Positions 9,215 through 16,718 of a stretch of 33,075 nucleotides of DNA are shown here, piece by piece. Made by a program: the position numbers and the translations under genes. Source of the stretch: Bradyrhizobium sp. (GTDB lineage Bacteria; Pseudomonadota; Alphaproteobacteria; Rhizobiales; Xanthobacteraceae); assembly GCF_019244115.1 (NCBI RefSeq), contig NZ_JAFATE010000912.1:1-33075 (forward strand), given 5' to 3'. The notes beneath the pieces are model-generated. The model searched no databases and was not told the DNA's origin. It saw only the letters and a program-made list of their open reading frames with translations. Positions within the stretch are counted from its first letter, which is position 1; each line of letters begins with the position of its first letter.

Positions 9215-9676
9215 GTTTAGCCTCAGCTCCGTTTTGAGACGCATCAGCTTTGATTGGGGCCCGAAGACTATAGGATATCGACGGGCGTGGAAACCTAACC
9301 GGGTCCAACCGCGCTTGTCGATTATGCCCTCAAAAAGTCGGATGCGGTGAAGGCTGGGCTAGATGCCGTGAGCACCGATCATTTTGCGTCTGCCAGAGGC
9401 GATCTGAATCACAGAGGCGAGAACCTCGAAAAGGCGATGAAGTTAGGGAGCGAGCGCATGCGGTCGGGGCAATCGCTGGCATACCTGGCCAGGAGGCCCG
9501 CAAGGGCTGAATGACCAATCGACCCGCATGTTCATCAGAGGGATCGGCAAACGTCTTCATTCGCCGTTGGCTGTTTCATCACCTCATCCGCTGTGAGCGG
9601 CTTTTCGTGGAGCGCATCAGAACATTTCCCGATCATTCAGCGCGACCAGACTCCTACCGTCGTCAAGCGCGCTAGA
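9215..9676. other. Region upstream of the chaperone operon
   Basis: About 460 bases. It should contain the promoter of the minus-strand DUF2760/Hsp70 operon, but I could not fix its elements. A plus-strand frame at 9299-9514 has coding-like composition but no start codon and no family I recognise. Confidence 0.4.
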
Positions 9677-9883
9677 TCACTGAGAATAGGAAAGCTGATC
9701 TTCCGTAACCACCCGCTCGATATTCTCCGACTTACTCTTGATGCGATATCTAAGACGTCCATCTGCCTCGATGGGCATACGTTGAACGATCGTGTAGATC
9801 ATCGGTGCATCATTTGCAGCACGACCTTGGGGACCCTGGGGCTGGTGGCGAACGTCTTCATTCAGCTTATAGCTATGTGGCAT
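9677..9883 (-). CDS. Conserved hypothetical protein (68 aa)
   Basis: The protein begins MPHSYKLNEDVRHQPQGPQG and contains APMIYTIVQRMPIEADGRLR and RIKSKSENIERVVTEDQL. The second half looks like a small beta-strand domain of a type common in rhizobia (IVQRMP..ADGR.RYRIKS..E..ERVV). The ATG at 9883 is preceded by a near-perfect GGAGGT (9890-9895), 6 bases away, which makes this start secure although the frame is open to 10258. Soluble; function unknown; no operon partner. Confidence 0.8.
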   Translation of the reverse strand: MPHSYKLNEDVRHQPQGPQGRAANDAPMIYTIVQRMPIEADGRLRYRIKSKSENIERVVTEDQLSYSQ

Positions 9884-10432
9884 GTGTCTACCTCCACAAT
9901 TAATGGCCGCATTAGCGTAGACCATGCTGAGTTGCAATGAACACCATTGCCGTTCGTGCGCATTCTCCTGAAAGCAAGACCAACGCATCAGTGGCGCAAC
10001 CGGCCATTTACGCAGGGCGTATGGGTAGGGCAGCAAGATTGACCTAATACGTCTGGCATATCGTTTGAGAGTCCGCAGTCGCAGCGAACTGGGGCGGGAC
10101 GAGGCCAATAAGCGCCCTTGGCCCGTTTGACTGAAGCCAGTGTCAGACATCCCACATTGGTGAAGGCGGTTGGTTTGGTCGAATCGCGTTCCTGTGCAGC
10201 CGATGTCCAAAGCAGGCGTTTGAGAAGACGGAGACCGTACACCTTGACTTCGCTCCAATTTGTGTCCATATGGCCATCATCGACACTTGGCCGAACGACC
10301 TGGGCCGCTTCGCCTCGTCACAGACAGGCGCGCACGTTTCAGACCCCTTCTCCAAAAATCGATCAACCGACAAGGTGCCGATCCCTCGGCGCTTAGGTCT
10401 TGCGTGTACGTTGTCAGTGAAAGGACGTCTCT
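9884..10432. other. Intergenic region upstream of cspA
   Basis: About 550 bases without a supported gene. The right part must hold the cspA promoter and a leader; cold-shock genes often have long regulatory 5' leaders. A purine-rich GAAAGGA lies about 7 bases before the cspA ATG. Open frames on both strands lack ribosome binding sites and family features. Confidence 0.45.
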
Positions 10433-10642
10433 ATGAATAAGGGAACTGTGAAGTGGTTTAATGGCCAAAAGGGCTTTGGCTTCATTCAGCCCACCAATGG
10501 CGGAGCCGATGTGTTTGTTCATATCAGCGCGGTCGAACGCGCCGGCATGAGCACCCTCAATGAGGGTCAGACTGTCAGCTTCGATGTCGTCGCAGACCGC
10601 CGCACCGGCAAGTCTGCTGCCGAAAATCTGCGCGCCGCCTGA
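10433..10642 (+). CDS. cspA: Cold-shock protein, CspA family
   Basis: This 69-residue single cold-shock domain (OB fold) binds single-stranded RNA or DNA and is thought to loosen RNA structure. It shows the classical start [20 protein letters not shown] with RNP-1 (KGFGFIQ, 14-20) and RNP-2 (VFVHIS, about 28-33). Length is normal. A strong intrinsic terminator follows 66 bases after the stop, so it is a single-gene transcript. The symbol follows the family; alphaproteobacteria carry several paralogues and the exact one cannot be told. Confidence 0.95.
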   Translation: MNKGTVKWFNGQKGFGFIQPTNGGADVFVHISAVERAGMSTLNEGQTVSFDVVADRRTGKSAAENLRAA

Positions 10643-10708
10643 GCGATTCGCGCGAACGGCCATGGCGCGCTGACCACGGATGTACTGGCAGAGCTTATGG
10701 TTTCGGAG

Positions 10709-10742
10709 TCCCGCGGCCGATCGGTCGGCACGCGGGATTTTC
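10709..10742 (+). terminator. Intrinsic terminator of cspA
   Basis: The outer stem TCCCGCG (10709-10715) pairs with CGCGGGA (10731-10737). An inner stem GCCGA/TCGGC closes a four-base loop, with one bulged A. TTTTCT follows directly. It lies 66 bases after the cspA stop codon on the same strand. Confidence 0.85.
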
Positions 10743-10787
10743 TATGTGCCCGAATCGCATTGATTTTCTATGTGCCCGAATCGCATT
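10736..10787 (+). repeat. Perfect 26-bp tandem duplication at the cspA terminator
   Basis: Copy 1 (10736-10761) and copy 2 (10762-10787) are identical and both begin GATTTTCTATGTGCCCGAAT. The first copy starts in the last two bases of the terminator stem and includes its T tract, so the duplication copied the T tract but not the stem. Probably a replication slippage event. Confidence 0.95.
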
Positions 10788-10923
10788 AAAGGCTGGTGGC
10801 GACATTGCAGATCAATGAGCCGCTAACCGCTGCGACGCCGAAAGCGGAACGGGACGTGAAAAGGCCCAAAGCGTGCGGGCTACAAGTCTGAGTGTCCAGA
10901 CCATCTAGCGCGCGAGCCTCATC

Positions 10924-12012
10924 TTGAGCATTGGACACAACTCAGGTGTGGCGACGCCCGACATTCGGCGCTGGACGCGCATTCTGAGCAGTTATCGCAC
11001 ACCAAATCAGGTGCGCAGCGTCGCCGAGTTGATGATCACGGCGTTGCCACTCGTGGCGCTATGGATCGCGGCTTGGTTCACGTTGTCGATTGGCCACGGC
11101 TGGGCTTCATTCCTCATTGCGATTCCAGCTGCTGGCTTCCTCTTGCGCTTGTTCGCGATTCAGCACGACTGCGGCCATGGTACCTTTTTCGCCGACCGTC
11201 TGGTGAACGACTGGGTGGGTCGCGTCATTGGCGTGCTCACGTTGACGCCGTACGACTGGTGGCGCCGCACGCATGCGATCCATCATGCCACCACCGGCAA
11301 CCTCGATCATCGCGGTATCGGCGATGTCGTTACCTTGACCGTGCGAGAATACCGGGCTCTTTTCTGGTGGGGCCGCCTGAAATATCGTCTTTACCGCAAC
11401 CCGGTGGTCATGTTCGGGGGCGGGCCAGCCTATCTGTTTCTCCTGCAACATCGTCTCCCGGTCGGCCTGATGCGCGACGGCTGGCAGCCCTGGGCCAGCA
11501 CAATGGCAACGAATCTCGCAATTGCCCTGGTCGTCACTGCTCTCACCTGGTTCATCGGCATTAAGGCGTTCCTGCTCGTGCATCTTCCGATCGTGCTGCT
11601 CGCTGCCACGATCGGCGTATGGCTGTTCTACGTGCAACATCAATTTGAGCAGACCGCATGGGAGCACACCGAGCGCTGGAACCTACATCAAGCCGCCCTG
11701 TATGGCAGCTCGCATTACGATCTGCCTTTGTTGCTGCGCTGGTTCACGGCCAATATCGGCATCCACCACGTGCACCATCTCTGTAGTCGTATTCCCTGTT
11801 ACCGGCTTCCGCGCGTGCTGCGCGACCACCCCGAACTGCGCGACGTCGGTCATTTGACGCTGCTGCAAAGCCTCCGGTGCGTGCGGCTTGTGCTGTGGGA
11901 TGAGGCGCAGCGCCGCTTGGTCTCGTTCCGCGAAATCGAAGCTCGGGAGTTTCAGGAAAGGCAACGCTCTCCGCACGATAGCCGGAGGGATCGCGCCTGC
12001 CCTCGATCCTGA
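10924..12012 (+). CDS. Membrane fatty acid desaturase
   Basis: This 362-residue integral membrane di-iron desaturase carries the three histidine boxes: HDCGH (81-85), HAIHH (117-121) and HHVHH (281-285). Hydrophobic segments at about 36-75 and 200-245 (IALVVTALTWFIGIKAFLLV) fit the usual four-helix layout, with catalytic boxes on the cytoplasmic side. It would introduce a double bond into acyl chains of membrane lipids (delta-12/omega-3-like branch), raising membrane fluidity. An in-frame TAG at 10906 leaves TTG at 10924 as the first usable start; the N-terminus MSIGHNSG is a common alphaproteobacterial opening. The ribosome binding site is poor. The last 25 residues are Arg-rich and may be a worn end. 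Regiospecificity cannot be read. Confidence 0.9.
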   Translation: MSIGHNSGVATPDIRRWTRILSSYRTPNQVRSVAELMITALPLVALWIAAWFTLSIGHGWASFLIAIPAAGFLLRLFAIQHDCGHGTFFADRLVNDWVGRVIGVLTLTPYDWWRRTHAIHHATTGNLDHRGIGDVVTLTVREYRALFWWGRLKYRLYRNPVVMFGGGPAYLFLLQHRLPVGLMRDGWQPWASTMATNLAIALVVTALTWFIGIKAFLLVHLPIVLLAATIGVWLFYVQHQFEQTAWEHTERWNLHQAALYGSSHYDLPLLLRWFTANIGIHHVHHLCSRIPCYRLPRVLRDHPELRDVGHLTLLQSLRCVRLVLWDEAQRRLVSFREIEAREFQERQRSPHDSRRDRACPRS

Positions 12013-12098
12013 CAGTGCCTTAGCCAACGCCGGTTCGTGGTCGGTCGCTGTTGGCGAAGATCGCCCGCTGGTCGGCTCGATGATTACTCGAGTTCGCA

Positions 12099-12392
12099 TC
12101 AGTGATGAATTTCCTTCAAGGAAACGACAACACCCGTCGGTTCAGGCGCATGTGCACGGAGCTTGGTGAGTGTCGCATCGCTCCAATCCGCGATGTTTAT
12201 CATCTCGCCACCCTGAGGCTCCATTTGGGGTGTTTCGATCAGCTCCAACACGTTGAGCCCCTTGTCGTCGAGAAAGAAAGTGTGTTGCCCAAACACTTTC
12301 GTCAATTGCGCAACTGCCGGATGATCATCGGCAAGTACCTGGGCGTCAAACTGACCTAGGGCGCGCTCAATCTGCGTCGAATTTAGCTTCAT
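12099..12392 (-). CDS. Conserved hypothetical protein (97 aa)
   Basis: The protein begins MKLNSTQIERALGQFDAQVL and contains LTKVFGQHTFFLDDKGLNVL, followed by an acidic segment (MINIADWSD). It resembles a small soluble rhizobial family; HTFFLDDKGLNV looks like a conserved beta hairpin. AGGAG lies 5-6 bases before the ATG, giving a firm start. It may form a unit with the minus-strand gene at 12431-12826, which ends 38 bases upstream. Function unknown. Confidence 0.8.
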   Translation of the reverse strand: MKLNSTQIERALGQFDAQVLADDHPAVAQLTKVFGQHTFFLDDKGLNVLELIETPQMEPQGGEMINIADWSDATLTKLRAHAPEPTGVVVSLKEIHH

Positions 12393-12430
12393 GACTGCTC
12401 CTGACTCTTCTTCGGATCATGCTTGCGGTC

Positions 12431-12826
12431 TCAATGCGCTGACGGCGAGCGGCTGAAATGCTCAGATAATCCTCTGGGTGACTGTGTCGTGTCTGCGAGC
12501 CACGCAAACATATCCCCTTCTCCGCGCAGAGAACCGTGGGCGAAGCCTGGATCTTCCTGACGATTGAGTGCTTGCCGCATCATATCGGCTCCCTTGGTCT
12601 CGTCCGACATCAGCAAGAAAAAACCGACAGCTACAAGTGACAGTCCTTCGACCGCATCTCCTAACTGAGCTTTTTGTCTCACAGCATCAAGGACGCCAAA
12701 GCAGTAGCCGAGAACCCACAGCTGATCGATAGAGTGCATCAGCTCATCGGGCGTAAGCCTGAACTGCAGGCCGATAAAGTCGCGGCCGACGCCCGCAAGT
12801 TCTTCCAACCTCTTGAGAGTGGGCAT
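12431..12826 (-). CDS. Hypothetical protein (131 aa)
   Basis: The protein begins MPTLKRLEELAGVGRDFIGL. One moderately hydrophobic stretch (VEGLSLVAVGFFLLM, about 60-74) may be a buried helix rather than a membrane span. The ATG is preceded by AAGAGA about 7 bases upstream. The stop lies 38 bases before the ATG of the next minus-strand gene, so they may share a transcript. No domain recognised. The C-terminal part, rich in Ser, His and Arg, looks less conserved. Confidence 0.6.
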   Translation of the reverse strand: MPTLKRLEELAGVGRDFIGLQFRLTPDELMHSIDQLWVLGYCFGVLDAVRQKAQLGDAVEGLSLVAVGFFLLMSDETKGADMMRQALNRQEDPGFAHGSLRGEGDMFAWLADTTQSPRGLSEHFSRSPSAH

Positions 12827-12946
12827 CAGAGTCTCTTATCCGACCAAGGGGGGCGATTTTCGGTTCTCCACGTCCGATGCGGCTTGGGACGCGTCGTTCG
12901 TGTCGCACTTTGCTCGTCGGAGTGCGATGTATGACCGCAAGCGGGC

Positions 12947-13213
12947 CTACAGCATCGCTAGCTCAATCACGCCTTCTTCGATGTTGCTAGATGCGAGTCG
13001 GGCACGCGCGACGCGCTCGAACTCGGTGCGACGTTTGTAGAAACAGCTGAACGCCTCGTCCCTCGCGCGAAAAGTCGTCTGGAGACGGCACAGATGCCGA
13101 ACCGGACCGATCGCCGGCATGAAGATGACAGCCTGTCCCTTGCCTTGCGCGGGCTCAGGGGTGATCCGAACACTCTTGGGCATGACGTCCACCTTATCGG
13201 TAGGATTGAGCAT
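12947..13213 (-). CDS. Hypothetical protein (88 aa)
   Basis: The likely start is MLNPTDKVDVMPKSVRITPE at 13213, with GGTGAT upstream. A second ATG at 13183 has AAGGTGGA before it and is an equal candidate. The chain continues with QAVIFMPAIGPVRHLCRLQT and a basic helical part (FYKRRTEFERVARARL), ending in an acidic helix. Composition is coding-like and no domain is recognised. Function unknown. Confidence 0.6.
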   Translation of the reverse strand: MLNPTDKVDVMPKSVRITPEPAQGKGQAVIFMPAIGPVRHLCRLQTTFRARDEAFSCFYKRRTEFERVARARLASSNIEEGVIELAML

Positions 13214-13630
13214 CGGATCACCGTCGATTGGACCCTTCCCCAAAGAAAGTCAACGTCCGCTGCAAGCAATTCTGCCGGCCCGCGACGCGGAGTGTACAAA
13301 GACGCGCGCGAGACAACAGCCGCTGGAACGTGCGAGCGCTCAGACCATCCGAAATTGCCGCAGTCACCATAAGCATCGGTTCGAAGAAGAAAAGGCTGGC
13401 TATTTCGATGTAGAGACTGCATGGTGAGGTCAGCATCGGCTGAACCGCCGATATCTGATAGGCTGCCCGCTCCCGATGTAGGTGATTGCGGCGGCTCCGC
13501 ATCGCCTCCCGGAGTCCCTGCTCTCGTTACCGGGATCGTTTTCAAGTGAATCTCGTACCTCGGATTTGAATGCGCCCGCTTGCGGGATAGCTCGATTTTG
13601 CTCGCCGATAATCGGATAGGAGTGACGCGC
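13214..13630. other. Gap upstream of the bS21 gene
   Basis: About 420 bases. Long minus-strand frames cross it but look like chance. The right end holds AGGAG (13618-13622), the ribosome binding site of the bS21 gene. Its promoter is presumably here but was not identified. Confidence 0.4.
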
Positions 13631-13921
13631 TTGCAGGTATTCGTTCGAGACAACAACGTGGAACTGGCGCTTCGTGTATTGAAGAAGAAGATGCAGCGGG
13701 AGGGGCTGTTCAGAGAGATGCGCCGGCGACGCTTCTACGAGAAGCCATCGGTCAGAGCTACGCGAGAGAAAGCCGAAGCGGCGCGGCGGCTGCGGAAGCT
13801 GGCACGCAAACAGGCGATCCGAGACGGATTGATCGCCGCTCCGGTCCGCAAGCCGCGCGTTAACGCCAGAAGCAGCACAGAATTGCGGGCTGGGGTTATC
13901 ACAACAAGGCCACAAGGCTAG
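13631..13921 (+). CDS. rpsU: Ribosomal protein bS21 (paralogue)
   Basis: This 96-residue protein is a small-subunit ribosomal protein involved in initiation. The family core is clear: [40 protein letters not shown], then the basic helix [17 protein letters not shown]. An extra C-terminal tail of about 25 residues is basic and low in complexity. I chose TTG at 13631, because AGGAG lies 8 bases upstream and relatives begin MQVFV. GTG at 13622 is possible but overlaps that AGGAG. Rhizobia often carry more than one S21 gene, and one copy in Sinorhizobium meliloti is in a cold-induced operon with cspA. The nearby cspA and desaturase support a cold role here, by inference. Confidence 0.9.
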   Translation: MQVFVRDNNVELALRVLKKKMQREGLFREMRRRRFYEKPSVRATREKAEAARRLRKLARKQAIRDGLIAAPVRKPRVNARSSTELRAGVITTRPQG

Positions 13922-14351
13922 CCGATCCACGTAGCGTTTTAGAAGCAGATGGGTCAGGTCCAGCGCAACTCGACAACGAGCTCGGTGCCGACGTGCAAAG
14001 GTCGCTGAAGTCGTTGCATGTCTCGCCACGAAGGGTCGGCTCCGAGCTCCCCCCTGGGGTGTACCGAATATGAACATCTTCCCTGAAGTTTCGCGCCCCC
14101 TGCAGAGGCCGGTTTGACGGCGAACCCCCTAGGGGCGGGGGTCTCTTTTTTGGGAACCGATCCATCTTCATAGGAACGACCTGATCGTTCGTCGCTTTCT
14201 GAACAGGATGATGAGCGTGCAACGGCTTGAACGAGACTGCCCCGAACCGCTGGCGACCTTACCGGAAGCACTGGGGTGAACCAGAAAGCCGAACACCCTA
14301 GAACTGGTAGTCGCAATAGGGCCGGTTGCGCGAGTGAGATGGAAGCGCGCC
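13922..14351. other. Gap after the bS21 gene
   Basis: About 430 bases with no supported gene. It contains the terminator-like hairpin at 14125-14151. Short frames such as one ending at 14278 are too short and unsupported to call. Confidence 0.45.
14125..14151 (+). terminator. Possible terminator, C5/G5 hairpin with T tract
   Basis: CCCCC (14125-14129) can pair with GGGGG (14137-14141), followed by TCTCTTTTTT. It lies about 200 bases after the bS21 stop on the same strand, far for a simple terminator, so the transcript end is uncertain. Confidence 0.5.
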
Positions 14352-14516
14352 ATGCCGGTCGTAGCAAATCTGCTTCTGCGCAGACAGCAATTGATTGAGC
14401 GGCGGCTCAAGACCGATCTCACTGCTAATGAACGAATGGATATCGAGTGCGAGCTAAACCAGATCAGCACTGCGTTGGATTTTCTTGAAGAGTTCGATCC
14501 GAGCCAGCGGCGCTAA
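14352..14516 (+). CDS. Small hypothetical protein (54 aa)
   Basis: The protein begins MPVVANLLLRRQQLIERRLK and is helical throughout, probably a short antiparallel coiled coil (LTANERMDIECELNQISTAL). The ATG at 14352 fits relatives better than the one at 14334. The ribosome binding site is weak. Function unknown; a small rhizobial family. Confidence 0.6.
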   Translation: MPVVANLLLRRQQLIERRLKTDLTANERMDIECELNQISTALDFLEEFDPSQRR

Positions 14517-14601
14517 CGTCGTAGCTGCCTTCTCGCGATCGCCGACAGGATTGACGGAGTGCCTCAATTGGAGGCCCATTGACATTGGCTAAGAGCCCAA
14601 G

Positions 14602-14970
14602 ATGAGATCGACAAGAAAAGCTACTACCCAAAAACGGCGAGGCAGGCGCGGCCAAGACGTTCAAATCGGCACGCGCTGGCCCGAAGATACCATCGCTTCG
14701 ATCGATGCTTGGATCGTAAAGCAGGACACCCCCCTCGGCCGCTCCGAAGCCATCCGCCGCCTTGTCGAGCTCGGCTTAGGCATCCGGACCAGATCAAAAC
14801 AAGGATCCGAAGCGCGCGCTAATCGTGCCAAGGAGCTGGCATCGACAGCAATCGATAGCCTGACTGCCGGAGCACCCGACAACACAGAGAAATCCAGCCG
14901 AAAGGGTCGTTTGATCAAGGGTCCTGAGGAATTCCAGAAAGTGCGGCTAGATCGGCCGCAGCGCAGATAG
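14602..14970 (+). CDS. Ribbon-helix-helix-like DNA-binding protein
   Basis: This 122-residue protein has a basic N-terminal arm (STRKATTQKRRGRRGQ). An RHH-like core follows at about 18-60: the strand DVQIGTRWPEDTIASIDAW and the helix pair SEAIRRLVELGLGIR. This is the pattern of CopG/MetJ-type repressors, which bind operators as dimers. The C-terminal half is basic and disordered. No toxin gene lies beside it, so an antitoxin role is not supported. A short gap separates it from the next plus-strand gene. Function as a regulator is inferred from the fold. Confidence 0.75.
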   Translation: MRSTRKATTQKRRGRRGQDVQIGTRWPEDTIASIDAWIVKQDTPLGRSEAIRRLVELGLGIRTRSKQGSEARANRAKELASTAIDSLTAGAPDNTEKSSRKGRLIKGPEEFQKVRLDRPQRR

Positions 14971-14986
14971 ATCAATTGTCTGGCTA

Positions 14987-15277
14987 TTGCCACCAGAAGA
15001 GCGCATCTTTACCGGGGGCCTCGATAGGCGGTCGTTCGTGAGCGGCGGTATTTTCAATAGCAGCGGCATCTGCGTTGCGGTGGTACGCGGCTCGGAGATC
15101 TTCGACCTCACGGGCAAGAAGCTCTACGATGTAAAAGGGGTCAATATCTATCGCCCGTCCGGCGAACTTGTAGGTCACCTGAGCGACGCGAGAGGTACGG
15201 AAAAGCATCTCGACCGCTCCACCGACAGGCTTTTTCCCGCAGCTCACCCGCGCGGCAAAGCTGGGCGCGACACCTAA
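14987..15277 (+). CDS. Conserved hypothetical protein, beta-rich (96 aa)
   Basis: Repeated strand-turn units are visible: GGIFNSSGICVAVVRGSEIF, then DLTGKKLYDVKGVNIYRPSG and ELVGHL. This resembles a small rhizobial family of beta-sheet proteins. The frame starts at TTG 14987; GTG at 15038 is an alternative start, but residues before it (EERIFTGGLDRRSF) look conserved. A minus-strand frame over the same bases is judged a shadow. Soluble; function unknown. Confidence 0.65.
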   Translation: MPPEERIFTGGLDRRSFVSGGIFNSSGICVAVVRGSEIFDLTGKKLYDVKGVNIYRPSGELVGHLSDARGTEKHLDRSTDRLFPAAHPRGKAGRDT

Positions 15278-15368
15278 ACATCTGATGTGCGAACCGCCAA
15301 TCTACCAAGGGCGGTTAGCGAATGTACGCCGTGCATACTTTTCTCTGTGGCTCTAGGAAGTGACGCCT

Positions 15369-15599
15369 ATGTCTTGGGATCGTCCGTTTGCTCAACCCTT
15401 GCCCTTACTCCGAGGAAAACCGGCCAGAACTCTGCGAGAAGCCGATAACTTTATCAAAAGCCTCCCCGCAATGGAGCGTGATGCCCCCGAATGGCGGCTT
15501 GCCGCTCAAACGCTGGCCGACGCCGCTGAGGATCGGGAACCGATGCTCTTGGCGAAGATCAGCATGGATCGAGCACTCACCCGTAAGGTCGCAAGCTGA
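15369..15599 (+). CDS. Conserved hypothetical protein (76 aa)
   Basis: The protein begins MSWDRPFAQPLPLLRGKPAR and contains LREADNFIKSLPAMERDAPE and WRLAAQTLADAAEDREPMLL. This is a recognisable rhizobial small-protein family. The C-terminus is shorter than relatives I recall, which continue after ISMDRAL. AGGAAG lies about 9 bases before the ATG at 15369. Function unknown. Confidence 0.75.
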   Translation: MSWDRPFAQPLPLLRGKPARTLREADNFIKSLPAMERDAPEWRLAAQTLADAAEDREPMLLAKISMDRALTRKVAS

Positions 15600-15695
15600 G
15601 CAACCCGGAAACGCCTCGATCGCGCGCAAGCTGAACGTGTGAGGTTTCTGGCGCCGGGCCGGAATTGCCAGCCGCGAGATGAGGCCCAACCGTCT

Positions 15696-15830
15696 CTATT
15701 TCTTCTTGTCGGAAGCAAAGCTTGGCTGCCACGCTGCCGCTTTTCGGCTCGGCGCGGCGGCAATGACCTTGGCCTTCTCTTTCTTCGGCTTCTTGGCCTC
15801 CCGATTGCCTCTCTGCTGACCTTTTGCCAT
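15696..15830 (-). CDS. Very small basic protein (44 aa)
   Basis: The frame reads MAKGQQRGNREAKKPKKEKA, then KVIAAAPSRKAAAW, and ends in DKKK before TAG at 15696-15698. CGGGAG lies about 8 bases upstream of the ATG. The Lys-rich start and the Trp-Gln-Pro near the end match a tiny family widespread in alphaproteobacteria. It is too short for usual length cut-offs and easy to miss. It is probably a nucleic-acid-associated or disordered protein, but no function is known. Confidence 0.75.
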   Translation of the reverse strand: MAKGQQRGNREAKKPKKEKAKVIAAAPSRKAAAWQPSFASDKKK

Positions 15831-15887
15831 ATCGAGCTCCCGGGTTTGAGGACAACGTAAATTGATGCAGCGTAGGTTAGGTTCGTA

Positions 15888-16148
15888 TCAGCAAAGATCA
15901 TCCGGCTCCGAAAGGCGAGGCGCATTCAGATCGTATTTGGCCCTGAGTTTCGAGATCAGATCAAGCATGCAGGTGCGATAACGATTGTCGGCCTCCGAAG
16001 CCGGTGGGCTGATGCTCGCGCTCCACCCATAGGCGTCGTCAAATACGAAAAGCGTCATTCCCACAGGCCACGGCCCGTGAAGCGCTCTCGCCTGTTCAAC
16101 AATCACGTCCTGGAGCTCGCACGCCGTCTTGAACGCTCTCGGGTTCAT
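15888..16148 (-). CDS. Conserved hypothetical protein (86 aa)
   Basis: The protein begins MNPRAFKTACELQDVIVEQA and contains GPWPVGMTLFVFDDAYGWSA, then a helical part (NRYRTCMLDLISKLRAKYDL). The pattern is of a small alpha/beta protein common in Bradyrhizobium. GAGGA lies 6 bases before the ATG, and the whole ribosome-binding/start segment is duplicated upstream. Function unknown. Confidence 0.8.
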   Translation of the reverse strand: MNPRAFKTACELQDVIVEQARALHGPWPVGMTLFVFDDAYGWSASISPPASEADNRYRTCMLDLISKLRAKYDLNAPRLSEPDDLC

Positions 16149-16177
16149 TGCTGTCCTCGCCCATTGCTGTCCTCGGC
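16146..16177 (-). repeat. 16-bp tandem duplication covering a start codon and its ribosome binding site
   Basis: CATTGCTGTCCTCGCC (16146-16161) is followed directly by CATTGCTGTCCTCGGC (16162-16177), with one mismatch. On the coding minus strand each copy carries GAGGA-CAGCA-ATG. The second ATG (16164) is 16 bases upstream, out of frame, and opens a 22-codon frame overlapping the gene. Confidence 0.9.
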
Positions 16178-16208
16178 CCCGTTTGGAACGATGGCCCTTG
16201 GTATCCCG

Positions 16209-16406
16209 CTATCCTTCGAGTTGATCGAACTCATTGGACAGCAGGATCTTGCCCCGCGGCGTGCATATTCGCACGTCCATATAACCTCGCTCCAAGAGGT
16301 CCTTTGCCTTCTTCAGGGCCTCCACCGCGGTGGGACGGCCGACGCTGACGCGGCCAAAATGATTATTCCCGCTGACCAAGTATTTCAGCTGCGCCGCGCT
16401 ATCCAT
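16209..16406 (-). CDS. Small conserved hypothetical protein (65 aa)
   Basis: The protein begins MDSAAQLKYLVSGNNHFGRV and contains PTAVEALKKAKDLLERGYMD followed by VRICTPRGKILLSNEF. The helix then strand layout resembles small rhizobial proteins of unknown role. Its ATG overlaps the end of the 32-residue membrane protein gene by 8 bases, so translation is probably coupled and both depend on the leader at 16498-16550. Confidence 0.75.
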   Translation of the reverse strand: MDSAAQLKYLVSGNNHFGRVSVGRPTAVEALKKAKDLLERGYMDVRICTPRGKILLSNEFDQLEG

Positions 16407-16497
16407 GCAACGCAGCCACTACGATAATCAAAAGCAGAAGCAAGAGCGGGACGATCACCGGCGGTACGATCCAGTCGACTAGGCGAAACCGGGACAC
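16399..16497 (-). CDS. Single-span membrane microprotein (32 aa)
   Basis: GTG start at 16495-16497, stop TAG at 16399-16401. The protein reads MSRFRLVDWIVPPVIVPLLL, followed by more Leu, Ile and Val and a short end, so it is essentially one transmembrane helix after a positively charged N-terminus. AGGAG lies 9 bases upstream. It overlaps the next gene by 8 bases. Similar tiny proteins occur widely in Bradyrhizobium. Function unknown; too short for usual gene calling. Confidence 0.7.
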   Translation of the reverse strand: MSRFRLVDWIVPPVIVPLLLLLLIIVVAALHG

Positions 16498-16550
16498 TGC
16501 GCGCTCCTGTCTTTTCGGCGGGAGCGTTTCGTTACTCTCAGTCACCGAGA
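16498..16550 (-). promoter_or_regulatory. Leader RNA copy A, ribosome binding site can be masked
   Basis: On the minus strand: TCGGTGACTGAGAG (16548-16535), a spacer, GCTCCCGCC (16525-16517), a short loop, then AGGAGC (16508-16503) before the GTG start. GCTCC can pair with GGAGC and so hide the Shine-Dalgarno sequence. The same blocks in the same order occur upstream of two other genes in this window. Confidence 0.65.
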
Positions 16551-16718
16551 GATGCCATGGGACGCGCGGTGATGAGTTACCCTACGCCGACCGCCTGCGA
16601 ATAGCGAGCGCCAAAACGTCACGAACTGACGATTATTCCGAGCCTTCGGTACCGACCTCGATCGCATCACGAAGCATCTTGCGGCTGCTGCGATCGCGCC
16701 GATCGTTGACAGCCGTTC

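Noticed and set aside
9299..9514. Plus-strand frame with coding-like composition (ALKKSDAVKAGLDAVSTDHF).
   Set aside because: No start codon before the coding-like part and no family recognised; kept only as a remark on the gap.
14602..14970. Ribbon-helix-helix protein as the antitoxin of a toxin-antitoxin pair.
   Set aside because: No toxin-like gene lies next to it on the same strand; the neighbour at 14987 is a beta-rich protein without toxin motifs.
14984..15247. Minus-strand frame opposite the gene at 14987-15277.
   Set aside because: The plus-strand product has regular beta-strand patterning resembling a known small family; the minus-strand product does not.
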